Source: Candidatus Heimdallarchaeota archaeon
GTDB taxonomy: Archaea > Asgardarchaeota > Heimdallarchaeia > Heimdallarchaeales > Heimdallarchaeaceae
NCBI GenBank assembly: GCA_021399345.1
Contig: JAAFKI010000182.1
Location: forward strand, 1 to 64,000
Direction: 5' to 3'
DNA length: 64,000 nt
Positions 57,311 to 64,000 of this stretch are shown piece after piece. A model generated the notes under the pieces. That model searched no databases. It was not told the origin of the DNA and saw nothing but the letters and a program-made list of their open reading frames with translations. Positions within the stretch are counted from its first letter, which is position 1. Each line of letters starts with the position of its first letter. Position numbers and translations under genes: made by a program.

Positions 57311-57360
57311 GGAAGATTTTAAAATCTTCCTCTCTGGCAGAATGGCCTATTAAAAAAATA
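57311..57360 (-). promoter_or_regulatory. V-ATPase I-C promoter with a perfect 20-bp palindrome
   Basis: Minus strand TATTTTTTTAATA (about 57349-57360) is a TATA match; transcription should start near 57330. There a perfect palindrome GGAAGATTTTAAAATCTTCC occupies 57311-57330. It could be an operator or the first hairpin of the mRNA. The rest of 57361-57483 shows no gene, only T-runs for the minus-strand fragment. Confidence 0.5.
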
Positions 57361-57483
57361 GAATCAAACTTATTATCTAACAAGAGAACAAATAAACCAA
57401 GTTACCTTTCCTTGCCTGAAATGGCAAAAACTTCTTTCATTTATTAAAGCCTAGTAAAATAAAAAAAAGGAAAAAGAAATGGT

Positions 57484-57828
57484 TTATTTCTTTCTAAATC
57501 TTCGCAATGCTTCCAATGCTGCCAACCCTAGGGAGGATAGAAACACTAATGCTGTAATGCCTGTTTCGGTTGGGAAATGAGTCACTAATACTGTATACCC
57601 TGCATCCTCGACATAACTAATAGCTAAATCTAAATCGTAGTAGTATAGTTCAAGTGAATCATCGTAACCAACTACAGAATCAGGAATTGCTGTTGTAGCT
57701 GGAGCACCGAGTCCATCTAGAATTTGATCAACAATGACTTCACGTGGGCACGCATGACTTATAGCTTTGCGTAGATATTTGGCTGCTAAAGGAGTACCAA
57801 GCGGAGTCAAGGGAAAATTATTGATCAA
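57484..57828 (-). pseudogene. Fragment of an oligopeptide-binding (SBP_bac_5) protein with C-terminal anchor
   Basis: The readable part is about 114 residues from a TTG. YLRKAISHACPREVIVDQILDG and YYYDLDLAISYVEDAGY correspond to the late part of SBP family 5 proteins (vRxAixxAxDRxxIv and yDxxkAxxLLxxAGy). A C-terminal helix GITALVFLSSLGLAAL with RRFRKK looks like a cell-surface anchor. The full protein should have about 500 or more residues; no upstream signal peptide or N-terminal domain is present, and a stop precedes within 40 nt. Most likely a decayed remnant of a peptide transporter gene. A living small membrane protein is the alternative. Confidence 0.65.
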
Positions 57829-57936
57829 TTTCCAACTTCTGAAAAAGAAGAGAAAAAGCTGTTAAGATAAGATTTTCTGAAGAAATTTGATAAGTAGTAG
57901 ATTGAAATTTCGGATATTTCCTCCCTAAATGAAAAG

Positions 57937-58323
57937 TTAAGATCCTGCTAACACTTCTATTGCTTCTGAAACATATCTTTTGATTACTTGCATAGCTAAA
58001 CCAACATTATGCAAATCTCTACTAGCACCAATCAAAATATATTCATCAGCACTTGCTAGTATTGTAAATCCTTCTTCACCACGAATTAAAACTTGCTCTA
58101 AATCTCCGTGTGCCAGATTTCCACTTACCATTTTTCCAGTTGATAATATTGCAGATGAGACCGCACTCAAGAGATCTGGATCTGTCCCCTTTTCAGAGAA
58201 GAAAGCAACTTTTATTCCTTCTGCATTAACAACTGCTAATGCTTCCAAATCACACCCTAACGAGATTTGTTTTAATATTCTTACTAATTGTTTTTTTTGT
58301 GATGCTGATAAATCAATAGACAT
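57937..58323 (-). CDS. Roadblock/LC7 domain protein
   Basis: 128 residues consisting of a single Roadblock/LC7 fold: helix LVRILKQISLG, strand pair LEALAVVNAEGIKVAFF (about 27-43), helix DLLSAVSSAILSTGKMVSG (about 49-67), strands LEQVLIRGEEGFTILASA and YILIGASRD, then a long final helix. Such proteins (MglB-like) form dimers and bind small Ras-like GTPases; Asgard genomes hold many. No GTPase gene lies in the window. It stands alone between the transporter fragment and the divergent apgM. Confidence 0.93.
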   Translation of the reverse strand: MSIDLSASQKKQLVRILKQISLGCDLEALAVVNAEGIKVAFFSEKGTDPDLLSAVSSAILSTGKMVSGNLAHGDLEQVLIRGEEGFTILASADEYILIGASRDLHNVGLAMQVIKRYVSEAIEVLAGS

Positions 58324-58476
58324 TTTTTGACACCAATTTCCTCTATTTACTCTGTACTCTACTATTGCTATTAAAGTTATCCAAAGTGCGCAGAGAGAAG
58401 ATTTCGAATAACAATATAATACTTACATTATGATTTATTTAAAAGAATCACCTATGGGAAAAGTTGGTTTGGGATA

Positions 58477-58490
58477 AACATTTTTATTAT
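58477..58490 (+). promoter_or_regulatory. TATA box of apgM
   Basis: AACATTTTTATTAT is followed 21 nt later by the ATG at 58511, which predicts a leaderless or near-leaderless transcript. The rest of 58324-58476 shows nothing else. Confidence 0.4.
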
Positions 58491-58510
58491 GGAAGAAAAT
58501 CAACTTTAAC

Positions 58511-59740
58511 ATGAAGTTATTGTTTGTTGTAATGGATGGTCTGGGTGATCGTCCTATTTCAGAGTTTGGAGGACAAACTCCTCTTGAATATGCGAAAACT
58601 CCAAATATGGATAAACTGGCATCACTTGGGATGAATGGACTATTACATGTTATAGCCCCAGGAGTTACTCCAGGAAGTGATACGGCCCATCTGGCATTGT
58701 TTGGTGTAGATCCTTATGAATACTATACAGGGCGAGGGCCGTTTGAGGCTTCTGGAATTGGATTAGTTGTAAAGGAGGGCGATATAGCTTTCAGAACAAA
58801 CTTTGCAACGATAAACTCAGAAGGTATAATCACTGATAGACGAGCTGGAAGAATTAGAGAAGGGACTGATCAACTAGCTAAACTCTTTGAAGGTTTGGAA
58901 ATTGATGGCATCAAAATTCTATTGGAAGCAGGAACAGAACACAGGGCTGCTTTGATTTTAAGAGGTGATGGATTGTCCGACAAAGTCTCAGAAAATGATC
59001 CTCATGTTGAAAGAAAAGAACCTTTAGAATTCAAACCCCTAGATGAGTCACCCGAAGCAGAAAAAACTGCTAGGGTTCTAACTTCCTTAGTTATGAAGGC
59101 AAGAACAATTCTAAATGATGCAGAACTCAATAAAAAGAGGGTAGAAGAAAGTTTACTTCCTGCAAATTATTTACTAATTCGAGGAGCAGGTAAAGTACCA
59201 AAATTACCCAACTTTGAGGAGGAGTACTGCTTAGAAACCGCTTGCATAGCCGGTGGAGGGCTATACAAAGGCGTTTGTAGAATGTTAGGTATGCATATAA
59301 TTGAAGATTCTAGATTGTCTGGGGGAACAACTACTGATTTGTCAGCAAAGTTTGAGATTACTCAAAACGCTCTAAATGATTATGATTTTGTTTTTACTCA
59401 TGTTAAAGGAACTGATAATTATTCGCATGATGGGAAGTATAAAGAAAAATCTGAATTCATTGAAAGAGTTGATAAGGAGTTGTATAGGTTTTTACCAGAG
59501 AATTACGAAGGAGATCTTGTTGTAATGATTACTGGTGATCACAGTACTCCTTGTAGTTTTAAAGATCATTCTGCAGATCCAGTACCAATTTTAATCTATT
59601 CACCAGATTGCAGAAGAGATAAGGTAGAGAAGTTTGGCGAAAGCTATGCAGTAGATGGAAGCTTAGGTCATATATTAGGAAAGCACATTATGGGTATTGC
59701 ATTAAATGAGATGAGATTGGTGCGCAAATTTGGGGCTTGA
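58511..59740 (+). CDS. apgM: Cofactor-independent phosphoglycerate mutase, archaeal type
   Basis: 409 residues of the alkaline-phosphatase superfamily. VVMDGLGDRPI (about 6-16) binds metal; PGSDTAHLALFGVDPYEYY (about 57-75) contains the phosphoserine nucleophile; the C-terminal metal ligands lie in VFTHVKGTDNYSHDG and ITGDHSTPC (about 298-350). It interconverts 2- and 3-phosphoglycerate. The length matches archaeal ApgM, shorter than bacterial GpmI. The EamA transporter gene begins 11 nt before its stop, so the two are coupled. Confidence 0.95.
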   Translation: MKLLFVVMDGLGDRPISEFGGQTPLEYAKTPNMDKLASLGMNGLLHVIAPGVTPGSDTAHLALFGVDPYEYYTGRGPFEASGIGLVVKEGDIAFRTNFATINSEGIITDRRAGRIREGTDQLAKLFEGLEIDGIKILLEAGTEHRAALILRGDGLSDKVSENDPHVERKEPLEFKPLDESPEAEKTARVLTSLVMKARTILNDAELNKKRVEESLLPANYLLIRGAGKVPKLPNFEEEYCLETACIAGGGLYKGVCRMLGMHIIEDSRLSGGTTTDLSAKFEITQNALNDYDFVFTHVKGTDNYSHDGKYKEKSEFIERVDKELYRFLPENYEGDLVVMITGDHSTPCSFKDHSADPVPILIYSPDCRRDKVEKFGESYAVDGSLGHILGKHIMGIALNEMRLVRKFGA

Positions 59741-60713
59741 AACAGAAACACAAACGACTTTTTATCAAAGGTCTTTACCGTATTTGCAGTTATTTATTGC
59801 TATTATCTCTGTTTCATTCTCTGCAATCATTGTCGTATACCTAATTAAACTAGGAGTTCCTCCTGCTGTTACAGCTATGTATAGAACATTCTTTGCAGGG
59901 ATTGGCGCCTTAATACTCTCTCTTTACAAGAAAAGAATAAAATGGATTGGTAAAAAAACTACCATTAAAAGATATCATTGGATTGTTCTTTCTGGATTAC
60001 TACTTGCAGTACACTTTGCTACTTGGTTTATTTCTTTAGAATACGTTAACGTTGCTATATCTACAACTTTAGTAGACGCAGTTCCGATTTTCCTTGCCAT
60101 TTTTGGTTTTATATTTTTCAAGGAAAAAATAAATGTGATAGGGATCGTAGGTATTGGTATTGCTTTTACAGGTGGTGCACTCCTTGCATTTTCTTCTCCA
60201 GTAGCTGAAAATAGAAATTTACTTTTAGGAATTATGTTCTCTCTTATTGGAGCTTTAACCGTAACATTTTATTTTCTAATAGGTAAGAAAATTCTCAAGG
60301 ATTCACCTTTGTGGCCATATTTTGCTTTAGTAAACCTTGCATCTGCAATCTTTCTCTTATTTTATAATTTACTTGTAGGATATGAATTATTTAGATATTC
60401 TGCGATTGTGTATATCCTCTTTATTGTGTCTGCACTGGGGCCCTCTTTAATTGGTCACGCTACTTACAATTATACTTTAAAAAGACTACCTGCTTTTGTT
60501 GTAGGCGTAGCAATTTTGGGAGAGCCAATTGGTGCCACTATACTTGGTGTTTTAATTTTCCCCCTAACTCAAACACCGGAATTAATAACTATACTATTTG
60601 CAATAATAATTCTTGCAGGAATCGTATTAACATCGGTTTCTCAATATATAAGGATTAAAAAATTCAGAAGAAAAGATAAAGAAGAAGATGAATCAGATTC
60701 TATTCTCTCTTAG
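59730..60713 (+). CDS. EamA/DMT-family transporter
   Basis: 327 residues with ten membrane helices arranged as two EamA repeats (about 14-150 and 160-305). The start is TTG overlapping the end of apgM. Helix-edge features such as AMYRTFFAGIGALILS (about 48-63) and LGEPIGATILGVLIF (about 267-281, carrying the Gly-Glu-Pro pattern) are typical. The basic tail KKFRRKDKEEDESDS is cytosolic. The substrate is unknown: metabolite or drug exporters occur in this family. The 3' end overlaps the convergent aminotransferase by 21 nt. Confidence 0.88.
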   Translation: MGLETETQTTFYQRSLPYLQLFIAIISVSFSAIIVVYLIKLGVPPAVTAMYRTFFAGIGALILSLYKKRIKWIGKKTTIKRYHWIVLSGLLLAVHFATWFISLEYVNVAISTTLVDAVPIFLAIFGFIFFKEKINVIGIVGIGIAFTGGALLAFSSPVAENRNLLLGIMFSLIGALTVTFYFLIGKKILKDSPLWPYFALVNLASAIFLLFYNLLVGYELFRYSAIVYILFIVSALGPSLIGHATYNYTLKRLPAFVVGVAILGEPIGATILGVLIFPLTQTPELITILFAIIILAGIVLTSVSQYIRIKKFRRKDKEEDESDSILS

Positions 60714-61898
60714 TAACTCTTCTAATCTATTCATTGCAATGTCTATTTCTTCAAGAGTTGGTAAATAGACCATTCTGAAACCATCATTTCCAAAAGGACC
60801 AAATCCCGATCCAAATACTGTTAGAATGTGTTTCTTTCTAAGATAGTCAAAGACAAACTCTTTATCATTTTTCCATTTGAACTGGTCCATTGATAACATC
60901 GAAAAGATATAAAATGCTGCTTCTGGTTTGTTTACAACAATTCCATCCATTTCTGAAAGTCTATTGTAAATTAAATCTCTTCTTTCTTTTAGCATTTTAA
61001 TGGTTTCTGGAAGATAAGAGCTCTGATCTTGTCTTAGAGCTTCAGCTCCTGCTTTTTGTAAAGGTGTTGAAGCACATAATCTAAGTCTAGTTAATTTGTT
61101 TAACCCATCCCATGGTTCTTCTATTTTTCCCAAGGGATCATGAATATATGCATACGCTAAACGCCATCCTGGTGCAAGGAAAACTTTACTGAAACCATTA
61201 TATGCTATCACTGGAACGTCTTTTGCTACTTCAGCTGTTGCAGTATGTTTCAAACCTTCATCCAGAACAAGTAAGTCATATGTTTCATCTGAAACAATAC
61301 ATGCATCGTATTCTCCAACAATGTCTACTATCTCTTTCAGTACTTTTTCAGGATATACTGAACCTGTGGGATTATTTGGTGTATTAAGAAATACTAGTTT
61401 TGTTCTGTCGTTCATTAGAGATCGTATGTGATCGGGATCTGGATAATAATTATCTTCAACTGCTGTCTTGTAATATTGCATATCATTTCCAAATATAGTA
61501 CCGTTACCAGAGTAACTGGGATAGTGAATTCCGGGAATTAGTATTCTATCTCCAGGATTAGTGAATGACATAAGAGTCATTTGAATGCCTTCAGATACTC
61601 CAGCTGTTGCTATTACTTCATCAGCAGTCACACCAACGTCATATTTTCTGTTTTCATAGTCAGCAATCGCTTCTCTAAATTCTAGAATTCCCCTAGAATC
61701 TGCATAATAGTTATAATTTTCCTCTTCAACATAACGAAGTGGTTCTGTCAAAATTTTAGGAGTTTTAAAACCATATTTTATCGGATCCCCAATATTAAGC
61801 TTAATAATCTTATGCCCTTTAGCTTCAACTTCATTTGCTGCAGCAATTACATCTCTAATTGCATAACTAAAGCCTGCTGTGCGGTCTGATATTTTCAT
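60693..61898 (-). CDS. PLP-dependent aminotransferase, class I (alanine-aminotransferase-like)
   Basis: 401 residues. GVSEGIQMTLM (about 103-113) contacts the cofactor phosphate; NTPNNPTGSVYP (about 171-182) carries the ring-oxygen Asn; SDETYDLLV (about 203-211) carries the ring-nitrogen Asp; NGFSKVFLAPGWRLAY (about 234-249) carries the Schiff-base Lys. It resembles archaeal AlaT/AspC-type aminotransferases. The exact donor is not readable. A second class I/II aminotransferase lies at 2354-3640. Confidence 0.92.
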   Translation of the reverse strand: MKISDRTAGFSYAIRDVIAAANEVEAKGHKIIKLNIGDPIKYGFKTPKILTEPLRYVEEENYNYYADSRGILEFREAIADYENRKYDVGVTADEVIATAGVSEGIQMTLMSFTNPGDRILIPGIHYPSYSGNGTIFGNDMQYYKTAVEDNYYPDPDHIRSLMNDRTKLVFLNTPNNPTGSVYPEKVLKEIVDIVGEYDACIVSDETYDLLVLDEGLKHTATAEVAKDVPVIAYNGFSKVFLAPGWRLAYAYIHDPLGKIEEPWDGLNKLTRLRLCASTPLQKAGAEALRQDQSSYLPETIKMLKERRDLIYNRLSEMDGIVVNKPEAAFYIFSMLSMDQFKWKNDKEFVFDYLRKKHILTVFGSGFGPFGNDGFRMVYLPTLEEIDIAMNRLEELLRENRI

Positions 61899-62071
61899 TT
61901 TTGATATCCTCTATGATTTTAAGAAATCTTTGAAAAAATAAGATTATTGGTTTGAACTTATCAAATAGACACATTCGAAATGATTCAATCTAGTTATGCA
62001 CTATTTCCCAGATATTACATCTATAAATAAAACAGAAGTATCAATTTCTACTAAATTACTGGGTGTTATGT

Positions 62072-63472
62072 TTGCCGGCAATATCTAGTTGTAGTTTTTG
62101 TAGTGGTCCAGCACAATACTATTGTAAATCATGCAAGAGAAAACTTTGTACTGAACATATTCATATATCAAATACAGTATACTTCTGCTCAACTTGTGAA
62201 ACTGAGAGCCTTGACTCAAAATGTCAAAAGTGTGGTTCAGCTACAGAATTTTCCAGAAATGAGCCTACTAATAGCTGTGAATGGTGTAAATCAATAGATG
62301 TTGAAGACGGACTTCTTTATCATCAACAGCTTCCACATTTGATATTTTCTTCATTTACTCTGTTGAACAAGAAGCTTGCTCAAGTGTGGGATCTTACTCA
62401 GAAATATCTTGAAATTGTTAAGAATGTCTTTGAAATTAGAAAAGCGAAAATTATGCTTTTTGGAGATGTGGAAGATGAAATTACTTTACTTAGAAGTAAA
62501 ATTTCGATATTCATTGATCAACTTGTTAAATTTGAAAATGATACTTTTGCAATGGTTGATGAGAAACTACGTGCAATCGGTTATATGAGATTTACAAATG
62601 TGGATAACATAGAAAGAGGAGAAGAAATCCTTAATTTACTTCAAGGTCGATTAGACTTACTTGATACCACAATAAAGTCAAAGTTTAATGAAATGAATGA
62701 AGATTTTCAAACTCTTAATCAAAAAGTAGATTTTCTTGGTTTTCAATTTCGTTTGTTAAGTAAGATTCATCATCTCCTACCTGAAGACAAGGAAGAACAT
62801 TTAATTTCCATTCTTCCACGGATTTGGCTAAGGAAGAACAGTAAATTACCAAAGAAATATCTTGTTGTTCTGACTAGTAAGAATTTATACTTGCTCCGAG
62901 AAAAAGGTTTGTTTAATGTTAGGTTAAAAACAAAAGAAACTATCAGCTTATCGTATATTATAAACAAACAATATATTTCCAGATTATTATCTCACAACAT
63001 GTTTTGCTTCAAAACTAGATTAGATTCATATTCATTTCTTGGAAGAAAGGAGAGTCTTGATCAATTTATGATTTATTTTGAAATCATCGAAAATTACATC
63101 GATTATTCAATTCATAAATCCTCAATAATTGAAGATCTCAAGTACTATTCACTAACCATTAATGAACTAAAAACAAACATACAAAGAAATGTAAGTCACC
63201 TCCGTGCTTATTTGCTTAATAAACGTGAATTGAAACGCGAATTATACTGGAGAGAAGGACAAGATGCAAGATTCAAGAAACTGTTTGAGCAACTACTAGC
63301 TGTAGAACGAAAAATACATCGATTAAATGAAACCAGAAGGCATGGTTCTCGGGGTACCAAAGGTATAGATGGATTATTAAGAAAACTAACCAGCGAACAT
63401 CATAGGCTCAAACGACATTTAGATGACATTCAAAGAAAAAGTGAAGAATTTGATGACATGTGGGAACTTTGA
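62072..63472 (+). CDS. B-box-like zinc finger, coiled coil and PH-like domain protein
   Basis: 466 residues from a TTG at 62072, six bases after GGGTG; a GTG at 62063 overlaps that motif. The N-terminal CSFCSGPAQYYCKSCKRKLC with H-x-H and CSTC forms a B-box-like double zinc site. A CQKC/CEWC pair (about 51-72) is probably a further zinc site. Two coiled-coil stretches (about 90-240 and 360-466) flank a strand-rich PH/GRAM-like region (about 255-345). The zinc-finger-plus-coiled-coil order recalls eukaryotic TRIM proteins without the RING. A TATA box lies at about 62021-62030. The function is unknown; a scaffold at membranes is inferred. Confidence 0.75.
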   Translation: MPAISSCSFCSGPAQYYCKSCKRKLCTEHIHISNTVYFCSTCETESLDSKCQKCGSATEFSRNEPTNSCEWCKSIDVEDGLLYHQQLPHLIFSSFTLLNKKLAQVWDLTQKYLEIVKNVFEIRKAKIMLFGDVEDEITLLRSKISIFIDQLVKFENDTFAMVDEKLRAIGYMRFTNVDNIERGEEILNLLQGRLDLLDTTIKSKFNEMNEDFQTLNQKVDFLGFQFRLLSKIHHLLPEDKEEHLISILPRIWLRKNSKLPKKYLVVLTSKNLYLLREKGLFNVRLKTKETISLSYIINKQYISRLLSHNMFCFKTRLDSYSFLGRKESLDQFMIYFEIIENYIDYSIHKSSIIEDLKYYSLTINELKTNIQRNVSHLRAYLLNKRELKRELYWREGQDARFKKLFEQLLAVERKIHRLNETRRHGSRGTKGIDGLLRKLTSEHHRLKRHLDDIQRKSEEFDDMWEL

Positions 63473-63496
63473 GAGTTTTATATGTTTTTTATTCGC

Positions 63497-63868
63497 TTAA
63501 TTTTTCCATACTTTAAGAAACTCAGGCATTATCTCAAATTTTACAATAGGGATGTTTAACCATTTAGGATCTGTAGCATCATTAGAAAATTCAATTGTTT
63601 CTTCTGTTGCTGTTTTATACCTTAAGAATGACTTTGTAGGCATTTCTTCTTCATCAGTCCACACAATTATTGGAAGTGCTTTAAGTTCGTAATATCCTAA
63701 GCTTGTGTTAAAAACAAAGTATATTGTCCTATCAGCTTCCTCAAAATGACCAATGTATCCTGCTATTCGGTCAGGGCCAATACTGGATATAACCATTCTA
63801 ACCAAATCTTTCAAAGATGCTAGTTTGATTCCAGCTGGTGATTTTAGATTTTTAGTATTCTCTGCCAT
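63497..63868 (-). CDS. Unrecognised small protein next to the V-ATPase proteolipid gene
   Basis: 123 residues from the ATG at 63868, with GTGAT nine bases upstream; the GTG at 63877 is part of that motif. The middle IGPDRIAGYIGHFEEADRTIYFVFNTSLGYYELKALPIIVW is strand-rich and the end PIVKFEIMPEFLKVWKN is amphipathic. No zinc or nucleotide motifs are seen. It lies 36 nt after the V-ATPase K gene on the same strand, so it may be co-transcribed with it. I do not recognise the family. Confidence 0.65.
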   Translation of the reverse strand: MAENTKNLKSPAGIKLASLKDLVRMVISSIGPDRIAGYIGHFEEADRTIYFVFNTSLGYYELKALPIIVWTDEEEMPTKSFLRYKTATEETIEFSNDATDPKWLNIPIVKFEIMPEFLKVWKN

Positions 63869-63904
63869 AGTAATCACTGAAAAAAGAGAAGTAAAGAGAG
63901 GGAA

Positions 63905-64000
63905 TTAGAATACAAGTAGGATAGCTACTAGTAGACCATAAATAGCCACAGCTTCAATCAACACTATGAAGAGAAAAGCTTTTCCGAAAACTTCAGGTTT
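63905..64000 (-). CDS. atpK: A/V-type ATPase proteolipid subunit K, C-terminal end (partial)
   Basis: Thirty-one codons and a TAA are visible at the right edge: a loop KPEVFGKAF, then one hydrophobic helix LFIVLIEAVAIYGLLVAILLVF. The Glu in VLIEAVAIYGL is the proton- or sodium-binding carboxylate of c-ring subunits, and this helix sequence is characteristic of V/A-type subunit K. The preceding hairpin helix lies outside the window. The gene is encoded 7 kb from the I-C pair. Confidence 0.88.
   Translation of the reverse strand, partial: KPEVFGKAFLFIVLIEAVAIYGLLVAILLVF

Overview
The window is AT-rich, gene-dense chromosomal DNA from an archaeon, most likely an Asgard archaeon. Archaeal markers are the RNA polymerase subunit Rpo10 (RpoN), ribosomal proteins L7Ae, S28e and L24e, aIF5B, TiaS, isopentenyl phosphate kinase, geranylgeranyl reductase, an A/V-type ATPase, prefoldin beta and a DUF1931-type histone-fold protein. 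The Asgard assignment rests on a full-length actin that is very close to eukaryotic actin, a Roadblock/LC7 protein, a B-box-like zinc-finger/coiled-coil/PH-like protein, and a seven-helix membrane protein with a Roadblock/longin-like tail. A Heimdallarchaeia-type lineage is plausible, but the sequence alone does not settle it. No phage, insertion sequence or CRISPR array is visible.

Layout. 1-2.1 kb: the end of a probable M28-type peptidase, an intron-containing initiator tRNA-Met, a membrane protein, a THUMP protein and a histone-fold protein. 2.3-11.2 kb: an aminotransferase and a geranylgeranyl reductase, followed by two classical archaeal clusters placed end to end (rpoN-rps2-mevalonate kinase-isopentenyl phosphate kinase, then L7Ae-S28e-L24e-ndk-aIF5B). 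11.3-16.4 kb: a minus-strand operon Hsp20-Cdc48-wHTH regulator-TiaS with inverted repeats at its promoter. 16.5-31 kb: an accessory and housekeeping mix with DNA repair (Tag, Ogt/MGMT), a SprT-like protein, a kinase-like phosphotransferase, two MFS transporters, a fold-type II PLP enzyme, an esterase, DUF4037, TldD, an M20 peptidase and a wHTH protein with an S-layer-like domain. 32-46.8 kb: bacterial-type ThrRS, a stand-alone DAK2 protein, archaeal LeuRS, the seven-helix sensor-like protein, an FAD oxidoreductase, an Mrp/NBP35 ATPase, a large surface protein, threonine dehydratase and TldE. 47-52.9 kb: thymidylate kinase, an ECF transporter module, a DHH phosphoesterase, DUF3194, prefoldin beta and actin. 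53-64 kb: V-ATPase subunits C and I (subunit I with a duplicated cytosolic half), a decayed solute-binding-protein fragment, Roadblock, phosphoglycerate mutase, an EamA transporter, an aminotransferase, the B-box-like protein, an unknown protein and the end of the V-ATPase proteolipid gene.

How the genes work together. Mevalonate kinase, IPK and geranylgeranyl reductase belong to archaeal isoprenoid and ether-lipid synthesis. Hsp20, Cdc48 and a regulator form a protein-quality operon. Actin lies beside prefoldin beta, the chaperone class that hands actin to the chaperonin in eukaryotes. The strongest unusual signal is the 1067-residue V-ATPase subunit I, whose N-terminal cytosolic domain is present twice in tandem; its promoter carries a perfect 20-bp palindrome at the predicted transcription start. 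Starts are commonly preceded by GGTGAT/GTGAT Shine-Dalgarno motifs, and several genes look leaderless. I used this pattern to choose starts.
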